64,000 bases of DNA, taken from contig JBBAKX010000005.1 in NCBI GenBank assembly GCA_040403315.1, positions 124,001 through 188,000 of the forward strand. Reading direction: 5' to 3'. Each line of letters begins with the position of its first letter. Within the stretch, counting starts at the first letter, position 1. Made by a program: the position numbers and the translations under genes. A model generated the notes under the pieces. That model was not told the DNA's origin, did not search any database, and worked only from the letters and a program-made list of their open reading frames with translations. Below are positions 45,433 through 54,350 of the stretch, piece by piece. Source of the stretch: CAMCXT01 sp040403315. Its GTDB lineage: Bacteria; Bacteroidota; Bacteroidia; M30B66.

Positions 45433-47772
45433 TTATTCTTTGTTTTTAATACAGCTTTTTTGTCCTGGATTTATGTATTGACAAAAATAACCGCATTGGT
45501 TAATTACATCTTGAAAATACTTTGTATCGTAGTACAATTTCTTCATTGCAGCAAAATGTTCTCCTGAGCTGAAATCGCCGGTAACATTGGAAACATAAGA
45601 AGATTCGAGCCATTGGTTGTGTTGACATTTTGCAGCCATCCACATCATTTTAGCGCGAAATTCTTTATCGATCGACAATTCTAATGCTTTTAAATAATAC
45701 GATTCTGCCATAGAACAGTCGTAGTAACTTGTGGTTTCACGCTTTTCTTCACTGTAACCACTGAACCGATTCGAATCTTCGTAATTCCATTCAACTGGCG
45801 ATGAAGAAACAAATCTCGCATTTCCATAATAAGTCATGTTATACAGTCCATTGGCAAAAAGGAAATAATTGTTGGCGCGTTCCTTAGGATCCTTTTCTTG
45901 ATCGCCCTTTTCTTTAAGTTCGATCATTTTATCTACAAAAGTGCGCTTTGAATACTTCATCTTTTGAATTCGTGCATGATCGCAATCATGACAATCGTTA
46001 ATGTTCATATTAAATGGATTCCCAAACAAGGTGTCCATACCTGCGTTAGGATGATTTTTGTAGATGCTTTGTGCTTCTTCAAAATCATAATTGTAAATCT
46101 CTCTGACCGCCTGAACATTGTATAATTTTTCAATTTTCAATGGGTAACGCTCGATGAGAAATTGCCTAAATGGTGAATGATTGGTAATTTTCATAAAATC
46201 GATCATACCTTGAATCGCCTCATCCGAATTGTAGTAAGAATAAATGTCAGGATTTACGAGTTCGGCCATAATTGGATTTTCAATCTTTAAGTACAATGGC
46301 TTCATTCTTTTAAGCACAAAATTCAGTGCATTCGCATGTCTTTCCACACCGTATTCTCCAACCTGTAATTGAGAAATTAATTTCAAAATATCTGCTTCAT
46401 CTTGAGCCGAAACTTGATTGATTTTTCCAAATCGAATAAGCAACTTATGAATAGCTGCTTGTGCTTGAATCATAAAATTACCTTTGCCGGCATTTTCAGC
46501 AGCTGCAGTAAATTCAAGGCAATTTTCTAAATCATTGTTCAACCAATACATAAACGCTGCCGACATTAACCAAATACCTTGATCTTCTTTGCGTTTGGCT
46601 GCAATCGATTCGATCGTACTAAGTAATACACTGAATTTGTCTTTCTTTATTGTACTCCATGAATACAAAGGATCGCTAGTGAATTCAGAAGGAATATTCT
46701 CATTGGTAATAAATGCATAATCATTGTTTGAATCATTGTAATCATCAAATAAGTTAAATTCTGCAATATTCACAGACCTAACTAACAACAAAGGCAATAA
46801 ATCGGAATTTGGATTTACTTTTTCAATTTCCTTCATGCCGCGAATGGGATCAGCATATACGCCGAACAAATGCCACAGCAGTTCTTTGTCACGCGGAGTT
46901 TCAGCCCAAGCCAATGTTTTCAGCCATTCTGCATCATTTTGTGGTTGGAAACTTTGGTAAGCTTCTATTTTATATGTTTCTCCCAAATCGTACAATCGTG
47001 CGTACCACAAATTGGCTTTAGGATAATTCTTCAATCGCACATGACAAGCTGCTTCGTAGCCATGGGTGCGGAAATACATAAATCCTTGTTCTGGCTTGAA
47101 GGGATAATTCTTCTCAACAAATGCGATCCCATCTGCATAATCTCCAACAGCATAATTTAATCGAGCCACTTGAAATCCATAACGCAATTTCAGAAAGTCG
47201 GATTTACATGCATTGTAATCTTTTAGGCCTTGCACCTTTAATTTCTTCAAGGATACTGTGTCTTTTGGATCTTCTTGCCATCTCCAAGGATTAGTGTAAA
47301 CAGCTTTTTCGATCTGCTTAGCGAATTTCAAATACTTAAATCCATCGATCCATTGAGATTTCCCTACTGCACTTTTGTAAATTCCAGACGCATTGATAAT
47401 TTTCTTTTGTGCCACCATCACCATCGAATCTATTGCAGAAGTCGACAATTGATAAACGATTTCGTTGATTTGAACTCTATCAATTCCATTGAAATAAGTC
47501 GACCATTCATCCATATTGATGTCGTCCTGCGATTTCCCTTCCACGATGGTTCTTCCAGGAATACTCTGCCCATACTCACCGTAATAATCGTAAATACTTA
47601 TAAAGAACGGATCGAACCGATTCGTCTGAATCATTTCAGGAATAAACAAGGAAGTAGCGCGCAAGTCTTCATAATCTCCGCCTCCACAACCGATTACTTC
47701 AGGCGATCTTTGCGGTAAAAATAATAGACTAATTAAAAGTATGAAGGATATCTTGGAAATCAGCGGGTGCAT
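45433..47772 (-). CDS. Large exported protein of unknown function (helical repeats)
   Basis: A 779-residue protein I cannot assign. The N-terminus is a signal peptide (ISFILLISLLFLPQRS), then IGCGGGDYED, where the cysteine might be a lipid-attachment site though the spacing is not classic. The body is helical with TPR-like segments (ACHVRLKNYPKANLWYARLYDLG; AESYYLKALELS) and aromatic-rich. Cysteines cluster in NDCHDCDHA and the tail CGYFCQYINPGQKSC. Its start lies 44 nt inside the upstream gene, showing tight coupling to that TIM-barrel-like protein. Confidence 0.75.
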   Translation of the reverse strand: MHPLISKISFILLISLLFLPQRSPEVIGCGGGDYEDLRATSLFIPEMIQTNRFDPFFISIYDYYGEYGQSIPGRTIVEGKSQDDINMDEWSTYFNGIDRVQINEIVYQLSTSAIDSMVMVAQKKIINASGIYKSAVGKSQWIDGFKYLKFAKQIEKAVYTNPWRWQEDPKDTVSLKKLKVQGLKDYNACKSDFLKLRYGFQVARLNYAVGDYADGIAFVEKNYPFKPEQGFMYFRTHGYEAACHVRLKNYPKANLWYARLYDLGETYKIEAYQSFQPQNDAEWLKTLAWAETPRDKELLWHLFGVYADPIRGMKEIEKVNPNSDLLPLLLVRSVNIAEFNLFDDYNDSNNDYAFITNENIPSEFTSDPLYSWSTIKKDKFSVLLSTIESIAAKRKEDQGIWLMSAAFMYWLNNDLENCLEFTAAAENAGKGNFMIQAQAAIHKLLIRFGKINQVSAQDEADILKLISQLQVGEYGVERHANALNFVLKRMKPLYLKIENPIMAELVNPDIYSYYNSDEAIQGMIDFMKITNHSPFRQFLIERYPLKIEKLYNVQAVREIYNYDFEEAQSIYKNHPNAGMDTLFGNPFNMNINDCHDCDHARIQKMKYSKRTFVDKMIELKEKGDQEKDPKERANNYFLFANGLYNMTYYGNARFVSSSPVEWNYEDSNRFSGYSEEKRETTSYYDCSMAESYYLKALELSIDKEFRAKMMWMAAKCQHNQWLESSYVSNVTGDFSSGEHFAAMKKLYYDTKYFQDVINQCGYFCQYINPGQKSCIKNKE

Positions 47773-48775
47773 AATTTTGAATTTCTGAGGAGCTAATGTG
47801 ATAAAAAATAACTTGGAAATCGCTAGAATTCACATGAGGCGCAATTTGATCGGCTGCAATTTTGCACAATGCAGGTGAAACCGACTCTATCTTCACAATA
47901 TCGCCTCTTTGGAAATAGATTCCATCGAGCAGCACATTGTTTTTGCAAATTAACTGATCCTCTTTTTGGATAAAACTTCTAGAATTGAGCAGACCAGGAA
48001 TTTGTTGGTCCGAAAGTAATTTTTCAACTTTACCATACTTGTAAAGTATAGCCCAAGAAAAGGCAGGCAAAGCATAATCTAATTTCACTGGATATTCGCG
48101 CAATCGATCCAAATAGGGCTTCGCAACACTAGCATCGAAAATAGAATTAATTTTTGAATACATTTTAAAATCACCCATATTGTAATACATCAAAACACCT
48201 CTGTCGCAAGGTGGAACTCCCGTTTTTTCGGGATATTTGATCTGATGTAAACGGATGGTAACCGACAATGGAATTTCATTTCCTAATTCTTTTTTCAGTG
48301 CTTCCAAAAATGAGAAATAGGTCTGTTTTGAACCTGCTGTCCAATCGCAATCTATCTGAAAGCCCTTCCAAACGAGCTTTTGAGCATCGGTAATTTGTCG
48401 GGAAAGCTCCACGGTATTCTTTGCCAATTCTGCAATGTTCAAATTGGCTGCATCTTCAAATGTTCGCTGGGTGATAAAAACAGTAGGAATGACAGCTATC
48501 CCCGGAGGGAAATTGCTTTGAAATTTAAGTTGGGCTTTCGGAATTGGAACTTGCGTGCCAAGAGCCTTATCTACATCAAAAACGTGCAAATACAATTGAT
48601 CGACCTCGCATTCTTGAAGCAAATTCAAATCGTGTTTGGATGGCGAGAATTCCGATTTCCAGTGGTATAATGAAATTGAAACTTCCTTTTTGCTCCGAGA
48701 AACTTGGAAAAATCCAACCACTGCCAAAAGTGCCAGCAGAATCGAGGCAATTAAAATTTTCTTTCTATTCCACAT
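47729..48775 (-). CDS. Membrane-anchored protein of unknown function (TIM-barrel-like)
   Basis: A 348-residue protein with an N-terminal membrane anchor (ILIASILLALLAVVGFFQV). The soluble part has the pattern ISLYHWKSEF... LYLHVFDVD... KGFQIDCDWTAGSKQTYFSFL... LSVTIRLHQIKYPE, which looks like a glycosidase-type barrel with an acidic strand end (DCD). DUF3142 is a possible match. It overlaps the next gene by 44 nt. Function unknown; the pair is likely one functional unit in the envelope. Confidence 0.72.
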   Translation of the reverse strand: MWNRKKILIASILLALLAVVGFFQVSRSKKEVSISLYHWKSEFSPSKHDLNLLQECEVDQLYLHVFDVDKALGTQVPIPKAQLKFQSNFPPGIAVIPTVFITQRTFEDAANLNIAELAKNTVELSRQITDAQKLVWKGFQIDCDWTAGSKQTYFSFLEALKKELGNEIPLSVTIRLHQIKYPEKTGVPPCDRGVLMYYNMGDFKMYSKINSIFDASVAKPYLDRLREYPVKLDYALPAFSWAILYKYGKVEKLLSDQQIPGLLNSRSFIQKEDQLICKNNVLLDGIYFQRGDIVKIESVSPALCKIAADQIAPHVNSSDFQVIFYHISSSEIQNYAPADFQDILHTFN

Positions 48776-48857
48776 TTCGCTTCAAATGTAAAGTGAATTG
48801 ACAACCTAAAGGATGCTGCTTTTATAGAGCCACAAATTTTCACTTCTTTCAAAACAA

Positions 48858-48890
48858 TTGAACTATGGAGAATATTCCACGTTATCTTTG
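48858..48890 (+). promoter_or_regulatory. nfu promoter
   Basis: TTG at 48858-48860 and TATCTTTG at 48883-48890, spaced 22 nt, fit the Bacteroidota consensus; the ATG follows 17 nt later. Confidence 0.6.
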
Positions 48891-48907
48891 CAGCTTAGAA
48901 TTACGTT

Positions 48908-49495
48908 ATGCCTTTTACTCCAACTTTAGTTTATGCCGAAGCCACTCCGAATCCGGAAGTGATGAAATTTGTTGCCAATCGGATGATCATAGAGCCGATG
49001 AAACAGGTTGAATATCTGAACGCTGAAGAAACGGCAGGCGCTCCATTGGCCGAAGAATTGTTTAAAGGTGGATATGTGAAATCGCTGTTTTTCAGTAACA
49101 ATTTCGTATCAATCACTCGAACGCAAACCGTTGATTGGTCGCAGATTGTATCGGCTGTGAGGGAGTTTTTGCAAGATTATTTGACCAAAGGACTTCCAGT
49201 AATAGAAGTGTATCCCGAAAAAGTGGATGCTGTTGAATCTGAAGCAAAAACAATCCAGCCCAATTCACCTGAAGAAGCCATCACCCAAATTTTAGAGGAA
49301 TATATCCGTCCTGCGGTTGAACAAGACGGGGGCGCAATTACTTTCAGATCATTCGAAAATGGCATCGTTACTGTTGCCTTGCAAGGAAGTTGTTCTGGCT
49401 GTCCATCGTCGAAAGTAACTTTGAAGTCGGGCATTGAAAACATGCTCAAGCGGATGGTTCCAGGGGTGGAAGAAGTTGTTGCAGAGGAACTTTAA
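48908..49495 (+). CDS. Nfu-type iron-sulfur cluster scaffold/carrier
   Basis: A 195-residue protein with an Nfu N-terminal domain (residues 5-95; TPNPEVMKFVANR) and a NifU-like C-terminal domain (125-195) carrying the cluster-binding CSGCPSS (C162, C165). It delivers Fe-S clusters to apo-proteins. The two-domain form is usual in Bacteroidota. It is a single gene with a good promoter. Confidence 0.92.
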   Translation: MPFTPTLVYAEATPNPEVMKFVANRMIIEPMKQVEYLNAEETAGAPLAEELFKGGYVKSLFFSNNFVSITRTQTVDWSQIVSAVREFLQDYLTKGLPVIEVYPEKVDAVESEAKTIQPNSPEEAITQILEEYIRPAVEQDGGAITFRSFENGIVTVALQGSCSGCPSSKVTLKSGIENMLKRMVPGVEEVVAEEL

Positions 49496-49568
49496 CCCTA
49501 AAGAAACCGTATTTTTCGTTTAACGTTTAAAGAAAGTTGATACTTTTAACGTATTGAATACTCTTAAT

Positions 49569-50229
49569 ATGAAAAAAGGATACTTTACTACGTTTCTATT
49601 ATCTATTCTCGCATTCAGCCTTTCGGCACAACCCATTCAAGTAGATACTTCATCCAATTGGCAACAATGGATTTCTGGAATTCTAGGTGGAAATTGCGTT
49701 CAAATTAGCAATGTGCAGTTCACCAATCAAGGTGGAGGCGCCGCAAGATTTACAAGTGGTGGTGATATCGGATTATCGCAGGGCATCTTACTTTCTACAG
49801 GTGAGGTTGGGCCGCAAATCGACTCTACTGCAGATTTGTTTTTAAATGGCTCGAATGGAGATTTTACAGATACGCTTTTAGAACAATATGCGATTTAAGA
49901 AATCGGCCACACTGGAAATCCCGTTTCATACAATGCCACTAGAATTGAGTTCGACTTTGTAGCGCCATCCAACCAGCAGGTCAATATACGTTTCGTTTTT
50001 GCCTCCGAAGAATATCCAAATTTTGCACCACCTAACACTTCATATTTCAACGATATTTTCGGATTCTTCGTCGCAGAGCAAGGAAGTTCCAATTTTCAAA
50101 ATATAGCTAAAGTGCCAGGCACCACACTTCCGGTAACCATCGGAAATATTAATGCTGTAACAAATAGTCAATTTTACAACGAATCAACTAAGCGAACATC
50201 GGATCAATATGATCATGGAGGCACAAGTT
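49569..50229 (+). pseudogene. 5' part of a broken choice-of-anchor L surface protein gene
   Basis: From ATG 49569 the frame gives a signal peptide (FLLSILAFSLSAQ) and the start of a choice-of-anchor L domain, then stops at TAA 49896-49898. Past that stop the same frame continues sensibly (EIGHTGNPVSYNATRIEFDF, then FASEEYPNF and FNDIFGFFVAEQG), the core of the domain, until TAA 50227-50229. So a single in-frame stop breaks the domain, and the homology ends abruptly near 50220. The sorting-domain end of what seems the same gene reappears at 50819-50983. Confidence 0.85.
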
Positions 50230-50433
50230 AATACTCGTTTCCATTCGGCAGCGAATTGTGACTAGTGCGATCACCCTGATCAGTTCCCCTTCCCTGATAT
50301 TCCATGTGTAGCACAAGTTCTGCTCCAACTCTATTCCGGCCCTTTCCCAGTTGGGCCAAGTTGAGGGAATCTTCTCCTCAATGTTACTCTACTTGGCGGC
50401 CAATTCTTCTATCGTAAGTTCCATGCTCATCAT
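50230..50433 (-). pseudogene. Degenerate third reading frame in the inserted segment
   Basis: On the minus strand MMSMELTIEELAAK stops at TAG (50389-50391), after which the same frame stays open and protein-like (SNIEEKIPSTWPNWERAGIE, then CYTWNIREGELIRV) to the edge of the segment. It follows the two small membrane genes. Possibly a decayed gene; I do not recognise it. A 9-bp direct repeat GCACAAGTT occurs at 50221 and 50311. Confidence 0.3.
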
Positions 50434-50457
50434 TTTCGTTTACGTCAGGGGAGTTTT

Positions 50458-50604
50458 TCAGTTTTGCTTCTCTTTCTTTTCCTTTGCTACACCAGGGTAG
50501 TTTTCTTCCCTCTGTTTTTTACTTGAATACAAGATGTTCCAAACAGTAAAATACATATAGGCTGCAAAGATAATTCCGCCGAAGATAAAAAATCCACCAC
50601 TCAT
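50458..50604 (-). CDS. Small membrane protein B (48 residues)
   Basis: A 48-residue frame starting at ATG 50604, which overlaps the stop of the upstream small gene (ATGA). It has one transmembrane helix (FFIFGGIIFAAYMYFTVWNI) and a charged tail (SSKKQREENYPGVAKEKKEK). Not recognised. The overlap, hydrophobic profile and basic tail favour a real gene, but it is short and inside a disrupted locus. Confidence 0.45.
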   Translation of the reverse strand: MSGGFFIFGGIIFAAYMYFTVWNILYSSKKQREENYPGVAKEKKEKQN

Positions 50605-50771
50605 GTCGTTCTTCTTTGACGGATTGCCAATGCGAATAATAGAATTGTTCCCGGCCAATGCGCGGAGTACAATGCCTCTTCATACCTTCCTAGAAGGCCC
50701 AATGTGACCGAGTACATCATGCAAATAAATGCTAATATGACAGGGTACCACTTTAAAACGAATAATCTCAC
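50601..50771 (-). CDS. Small membrane protein A (56 residues, GTG start)
   Basis: A 56-residue frame from GTG 50771. It has a first hydrophobic helix (WYPVILAFICMMYSVTLGLL) and a second shorter one (GTILLFALAI), ending in a basic tail RQRRTT. On the minus strand TACATTTG, a perfect -7 element, lies about 17 nt before the GTG. Its stop overlaps the start of small gene B. Not recognised. Confidence 0.45.
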   Translation of the reverse strand: MRLFVLKWYPVILAFICMMYSVTLGLLGRYEEALYSAHWPGTILLFALAIRQRRTT

Positions 50772-50803
50772 GGTTCTTATATTTTGTCAAATGTAACAAA
50801 AAT

Positions 50804-50983
50804 ATGACAGGAGGTGAAAAGTGGTTATATATGTATGACATCAGCGGCAGACTTTTTAATAGTCAGCCGGTGAGCAACAGCAACAATTTGGTGAACACTG
50901 CTCAACTAAAATCGGGCGTTTACCTTATCGCATTTGAAGACCAATTAGGAAACCGTTCAACAGGCAAATGGATCAAGGAATAA
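50804..50983 (+). pseudogene. 3' remnant of the broken T9SS protein gene (sorting domain)
   Basis: The frame ending at TAA 50981-50983 reads WLYMYDISGRLFNSQPV ... LKSGVYLIAFEDQ ... GKWIKE, the second half of a T9SS type A sorting domain. The usual YPNP start of the domain is missing, and no secreted protein precedes it. It is the expected C-terminus of the protein begun at 49569. Confidence 0.8.
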
Positions 50984-51035
50984 AGTTGAATTCAGGATAT
51001 TTTACGCATCCTGTTCCTTCAATAAAAAATTCCAC

Positions 51036-51043
51036 TATCTTTG
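51036..51043 (+). promoter_or_regulatory. -7 promoter element of the DUF177-rpmF-plsX-fabH cluster
   Basis: TATCTTTG, a perfect TAnnTTTG match. It overlaps an in-frame TTG at 51041, so translation must start further on, at GTG 51065. Confidence 0.6.
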
Positions 51044-51064
51044 CCGTCCCTTAGAAAAAAAACC

Positions 51065-51598
51065 GTGGCTACGGACTATTTCCAACAGTTTGCAATACAG
51101 TTCTCAGGCTTAGCCGATGGAGACCATGATTTTGCTTTTGAAATCGGAGACCAATTCTTCTCCGGCTTGGAATATTCTGTAGTAGAAGGAGGCGATGTGA
51201 AGGTGGATGTTTTGTTGCACAAACAACCGAACATGATCACACTGAACTTCGACTTCGAAGGAGAAGTAAAGGTAATGTGCGACCGATGTGCAGGCTCGGT
51301 TCCTTATCCAGTTGAAGGGTCACAACGACTCATTATTCAACTCGGAGATGGTGAAGCCGACGATGATGAACTGATAATTCTTCCCCGCGGAGAATTTGAA
51401 TTCAACATTGCCCAACACATCTACGAATACGTTGCTTTATCACTTCCGCTAAGGTTAGTACCCTGTGAAGAAACAGGCGATACTTCGATGTGCGATCAAT
51501 CGGTATTGAGCCGATTGGACGAGATCATAGTAATAGAAGAATCTTCACCAGCTGACCCGCGTTGGGATAAGCTGAAAGGCCTTAATACAGACAATTGA
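51065..51598 (+). CDS. DUF177 (YceD) family protein
   Basis: A 177-residue protein of the DUF177/YceD family, encoded next to rpmF in most bacteria and linked to 23S rRNA maturation. Visible: MCDRCAGSV near residue 83 and a later cysteine pair (PCEETGDTSMC), possibly a metal site, plus acidic stretches. Start at GTG 51065, fixed by the promoter. It leads DUF177-rpmF-plsX-fabH. Confidence 0.9.
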   Translation: MATDYFQQFAIQFSGLADGDHDFAFEIGDQFFSGLEYSVVEGGDVKVDVLLHKQPNMITLNFDFEGEVKVMCDRCAGSVPYPVEGSQRLIIQLGDGEADDDELIILPRGEFEFNIAQHIYEYVALSLPLRLVPCEETGDTSMCDQSVLSRLDEIIVIEESSPADPRWDKLKGLNTDN

Positions 51599-51622
51599 CA
51601 ATAACAGCATAAACAATTCATC

Positions 51623-51814
51623 ATGGCACATCCGAAACGAAAAATTTCGAAAACCCGCCGCGACAAGCGCAGAACGCATTACAAAGCTGAAGCTCCAACT
51701 TTAGCGAAATGCCAAACTACTGGTACAATCCACCTTTTCCACAGAGCTTACTATGTGGACGGTGCTCTTTACCACAAAGGAAAAGTAGTTGTTCCTGCTA
51801 AAGTAACCGCCTAA
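51623..51814 (+). CDS. rpmF: 50S ribosomal protein L32
   Basis: A 63-residue basic protein starting MAHPKRKISKTRRDKRR. Only one of the zinc-ribbon cysteines remains (AKCQTTG), so this is the zinc-independent form. The position between DUF177 and plsX is the widespread arrangement that ties ribosome and lipid synthesis. Confidence 0.95.
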   Translation: MAHPKRKISKTRRDKRRTHYKAEAPTLAKCQTTGTIHLFHRAYYVDGALYHKGKVVVPAKVTA

Positions 51815-51850
51815 TCCTAAGGGATTACGTTGTTATTTCTTAGGGAGCAA

Positions 51851-52795
51851 ATGCAGATCGGACTAGACATTATGGGTGGCGATTATGCCCCCGATGCTAC
51901 CATCCAGGGTGCGATTCTGGCCTCAAAGGTATTACCGGAGAGTAGCCGGATTGTGCTCATTGGTGACAAACCTAGTATTGTCGAAACGCTGCTAAGGAAC
52001 AATGCCTCCCCAGAAGATTTCAAGATTGTTCATGCCGATTCGGTGATCGAAATGGGTGAACATCCCGCAAGGGCTTTTACAACCAAATCTGATTCGAGTA
52101 TTTCTATTGGTTTCAGATTACTAAAAGAAGGCGAAATTGATGCATTTGCAGGAGCTGGTAATACTGGCGCCATGTTGGTTGGAGCAGTGCTCAGCTTGAA
52201 AACCATAGAAGGAATTCAAAGGCCATGTATCATGTCGCTGATGCCCAAAGAAAACGGTGGATTTGGATTACTGCTCGATGTTGGTTCAAATGCCGATTGC
52301 AAGCCTGAAACCCTTTATCAATTTGCAATCCTTGGTTCAATGTACGCTTCAAACGTATTGGGCATGGAAAATCCGAAAGTTGGCTTGATCAATATCGGCG
52401 AAGAACCTGAAAAAGGAAATCAACTCGCCCAATCAACCTACCAAATGATGGAAGGATCTTCGGATTTCAATTTTATCGGAAACATTGAAGGCAGAGATCT
52501 TTTCAACGACAAAGCCGATGTAATGGTTTGCGACGGATTCACAGGAAACGTGATACTTAAACTCGCAGAATCTTTTCACGGAATCTTTAAAAAACGTAAT
52601 TTCAGCGATCCGTATATAGACCGTTTCAATTACGAAAACTACGGAGGAACTCCCATACTCGGCGTAAACTCTACAGTAATTGTAGGTCACGGGATTTCCA
52701 ACGCAGTAACCATTAAAAATATGATTGTCCTCGCTCATGATGTAGTGAACGCAGGACTTACCGAAAAAATTAAAGCAGTTTTCCAACATGAGTAA
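51851..52795 (+). CDS. plsX: Phosphate acyltransferase PlsX
   Basis: A 314-residue enzyme that makes acyl-phosphate from acyl-ACP for phospholipid synthesis. Motifs: IGLDIMGGDYAPDA at the N-terminus, FAGAGNTGAMLVGA, LLDVGSNADCKPE, and VMVCDGFTGNVILK. Start at ATG 51851; an in-frame TTG at 51830 adds seven atypical residues. Its end overlaps fabH by 8 nt. Confidence 0.95.
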   Translation: MQIGLDIMGGDYAPDATIQGAILASKVLPESSRIVLIGDKPSIVETLLRNNASPEDFKIVHADSVIEMGEHPARAFTTKSDSSISIGFRLLKEGEIDAFAGAGNTGAMLVGAVLSLKTIEGIQRPCIMSLMPKENGGFGLLLDVGSNADCKPETLYQFAILGSMYASNVLGMENPKVGLINIGEEPEKGNQLAQSTYQMMEGSSDFNFIGNIEGRDLFNDKADVMVCDGFTGNVILKLAESFHGIFKKRNFSDPYIDRFNYENYGGTPILGVNSTVIVGHGISNAVTIKNMIVLAHDVVNAGLTEKIKAVFQHE

Positions 52796-53783
52796 AATCC
52801 GTGCAGCTATTACCGGCGTTCAAGGATATGTACCAGAAGATGTACTATCCAATAAGGATCTGGAAAAACTTGTCGATACAACCAACGAGTGGATTCTCAC
52901 CCGAACAGGTATAAGTGAACGACGGATTTTAAAGGGTGAAAATCAAGGAGTAACCGACATGGCAGTTCATGCTGTAAAAGGGCTTCTCGAAAAAACCAAT
53001 ACCAAAGCCGAAGACATCGAATTGGTGATCTTTTGTACCGTTACCCCCGATTTAGTATTTCCTGCTTCTGCAAATATCCTTTGCGACAAAGCCGGGCTTT
53101 CAAACGCTTGGGGTTTCGATTTAGGTGCTGCGTGTAGTGGTTTCCTTTTCGGACTTACCACAGGTTCAAAATTCATCGAAACAGGTGCCCACAAAAAAGT
53201 GATCATTGTTGGTGCAGATAAAATGTCGTCCATTATCGATTATTCTGACCGCACCACCTGCGTGATTTTCGGAGATGGCTGTGGAGCAGTCTTGTTGGAG
53301 CCTACCGAAGAAGAAGTTGGAATCATGGATGCCACTTTACATTCAGATGGTTCGGGCAGAACATTCCTTCATCAAAAGGCTGGAGGATCAGTAAAGCCTG
53401 CAAGCTATGCTACTGTTGATGCGAAAGAACACTACGTTTACCAAGAAGGAAAACAGGTGTATCGTTTTGCTGTTACCAACATGGCAGAAGCAGCAGCAAG
53501 TATCATGGATCGAAATAACCTTACTCCAGATGACGTTTCTTGGCTAGTTCCACATCAAGCAAACTTGCGCATTATCGATGCAACTGCCGACAGAATGGGC
53601 GTTGGAAGAGAAAAGGTAATGATCAACATTCAAAAATTTGGCAATACAACCAATGGAACCCTCCCCCTATGTTTGTGGGAATGGGAAAAACAATTAAAAA
53701 AAGGTGATAACCTCATTCTTGCTGCATTTGGCGGTGGATTTACATGGGGTTCCATTTGGTTAAAGTGGGCATATAATTCATAA
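52788..53783 (+). CDS. fabH: Beta-ketoacyl-ACP synthase III
   Basis: A 331-residue KAS III that starts fatty-acid synthesis by condensing acetyl- or branched acyl-CoA with malonyl-ACP. The catalytic triad is C116 (GAACSGFLFG), H256 (VPHQANLRI) and N286 (GNTTNGTLPL). The active-site Asn loop reads NTTNGTLP rather than the NTSAAS form of E. coli. It overlaps plsX by 8 nt. Confidence 0.95.
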   Translation: MSKIRAAITGVQGYVPEDVLSNKDLEKLVDTTNEWILTRTGISERRILKGENQGVTDMAVHAVKGLLEKTNTKAEDIELVIFCTVTPDLVFPASANILCDKAGLSNAWGFDLGAACSGFLFGLTTGSKFIETGAHKKVIIVGADKMSSIIDYSDRTTCVIFGDGCGAVLLEPTEEEVGIMDATLHSDGSGRTFLHQKAGGSVKPASYATVDAKEHYVYQEGKQVYRFAVTNMAEAAASIMDRNNLTPDDVSWLVPHQANLRIIDATADRMGVGREKVMINIQKFGNTTNGTLPLCLWEWEKQLKKGDNLILAAFGGGFTWGSIWLKWAYNS

Positions 53784-53841
53784 TTATTTGCTTCAAAGCA
53801 TATTTTCATAATTTTACCCCCCAATCAAAAAACTGAATTTT

Positions 53842-54318
53842 ATGGACATCCGGGAAATCCAGGATCTGATAAAGTTTGTAGCAAAATCAGGAGTAAGTGA
53901 AGTATCACTTGAAACCGATGATTTCAAACTGACAGTAAAGACAGAACAGGCTTCTAAAGCCGGCAAAGAAACTATCGTTTACCAAGTTCCAGCAGAATCA
54001 CATGCCCCAGTAGTTCAGGCCGCGCCTATCGCTGCCGCACCTGCTGCACCTGCACCAGTTGAAGAACCTGCTTCAAACACAGTAACAATCAAATCGCCAA
54101 TGATCGGTACTTTCTACCGTTCACCAGGCCCTGATAAAGCATTGTTTGTAAATGTTGGTGATGAAGTAGTTCCTGGCAAAGTGATTTGTATCATCGAAGC
54201 CATGAAGCTTTTCAATGAAATTGAATGCGATGTGAAAGGCCGCATTGTAAAAATATTGGTAGACGATGCGTCGCCAGTAGAATACGATCAGCCTCTTTTC
54301 CTTGTTGAACCTGCCTGA
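53842..54318 (+). CDS. accB: Biotin carboxyl carrier protein of acetyl-CoA carboxylase
   Basis: A 158-residue carrier. An N-terminal helical segment is followed by a Pro/Ala linker (residues 55-75) and a biotinyl domain with the biotin lysine in IIEAMKLFNEIE. It moves CO2 from AccC to the carboxyltransferase. Directly upstream of accC; biotin for it may come from the bioD-bioA genes of this window. Confidence 0.95.
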   Translation: MDIREIQDLIKFVAKSGVSEVSLETDDFKLTVKTEQASKAGKETIVYQVPAESHAPVVQAAPIAAAPAAPAPVEEPASNTVTIKSPMIGTFYRSPGPDKALFVNVGDEVVPGKVICIIEAMKLFNEIECDVKGRIVKILVDDASPVEYDQPLFLVEPA

Positions 54319-54350
54319 GTGGCTTTGCCATCCAGCTAAAACCAATTGTC

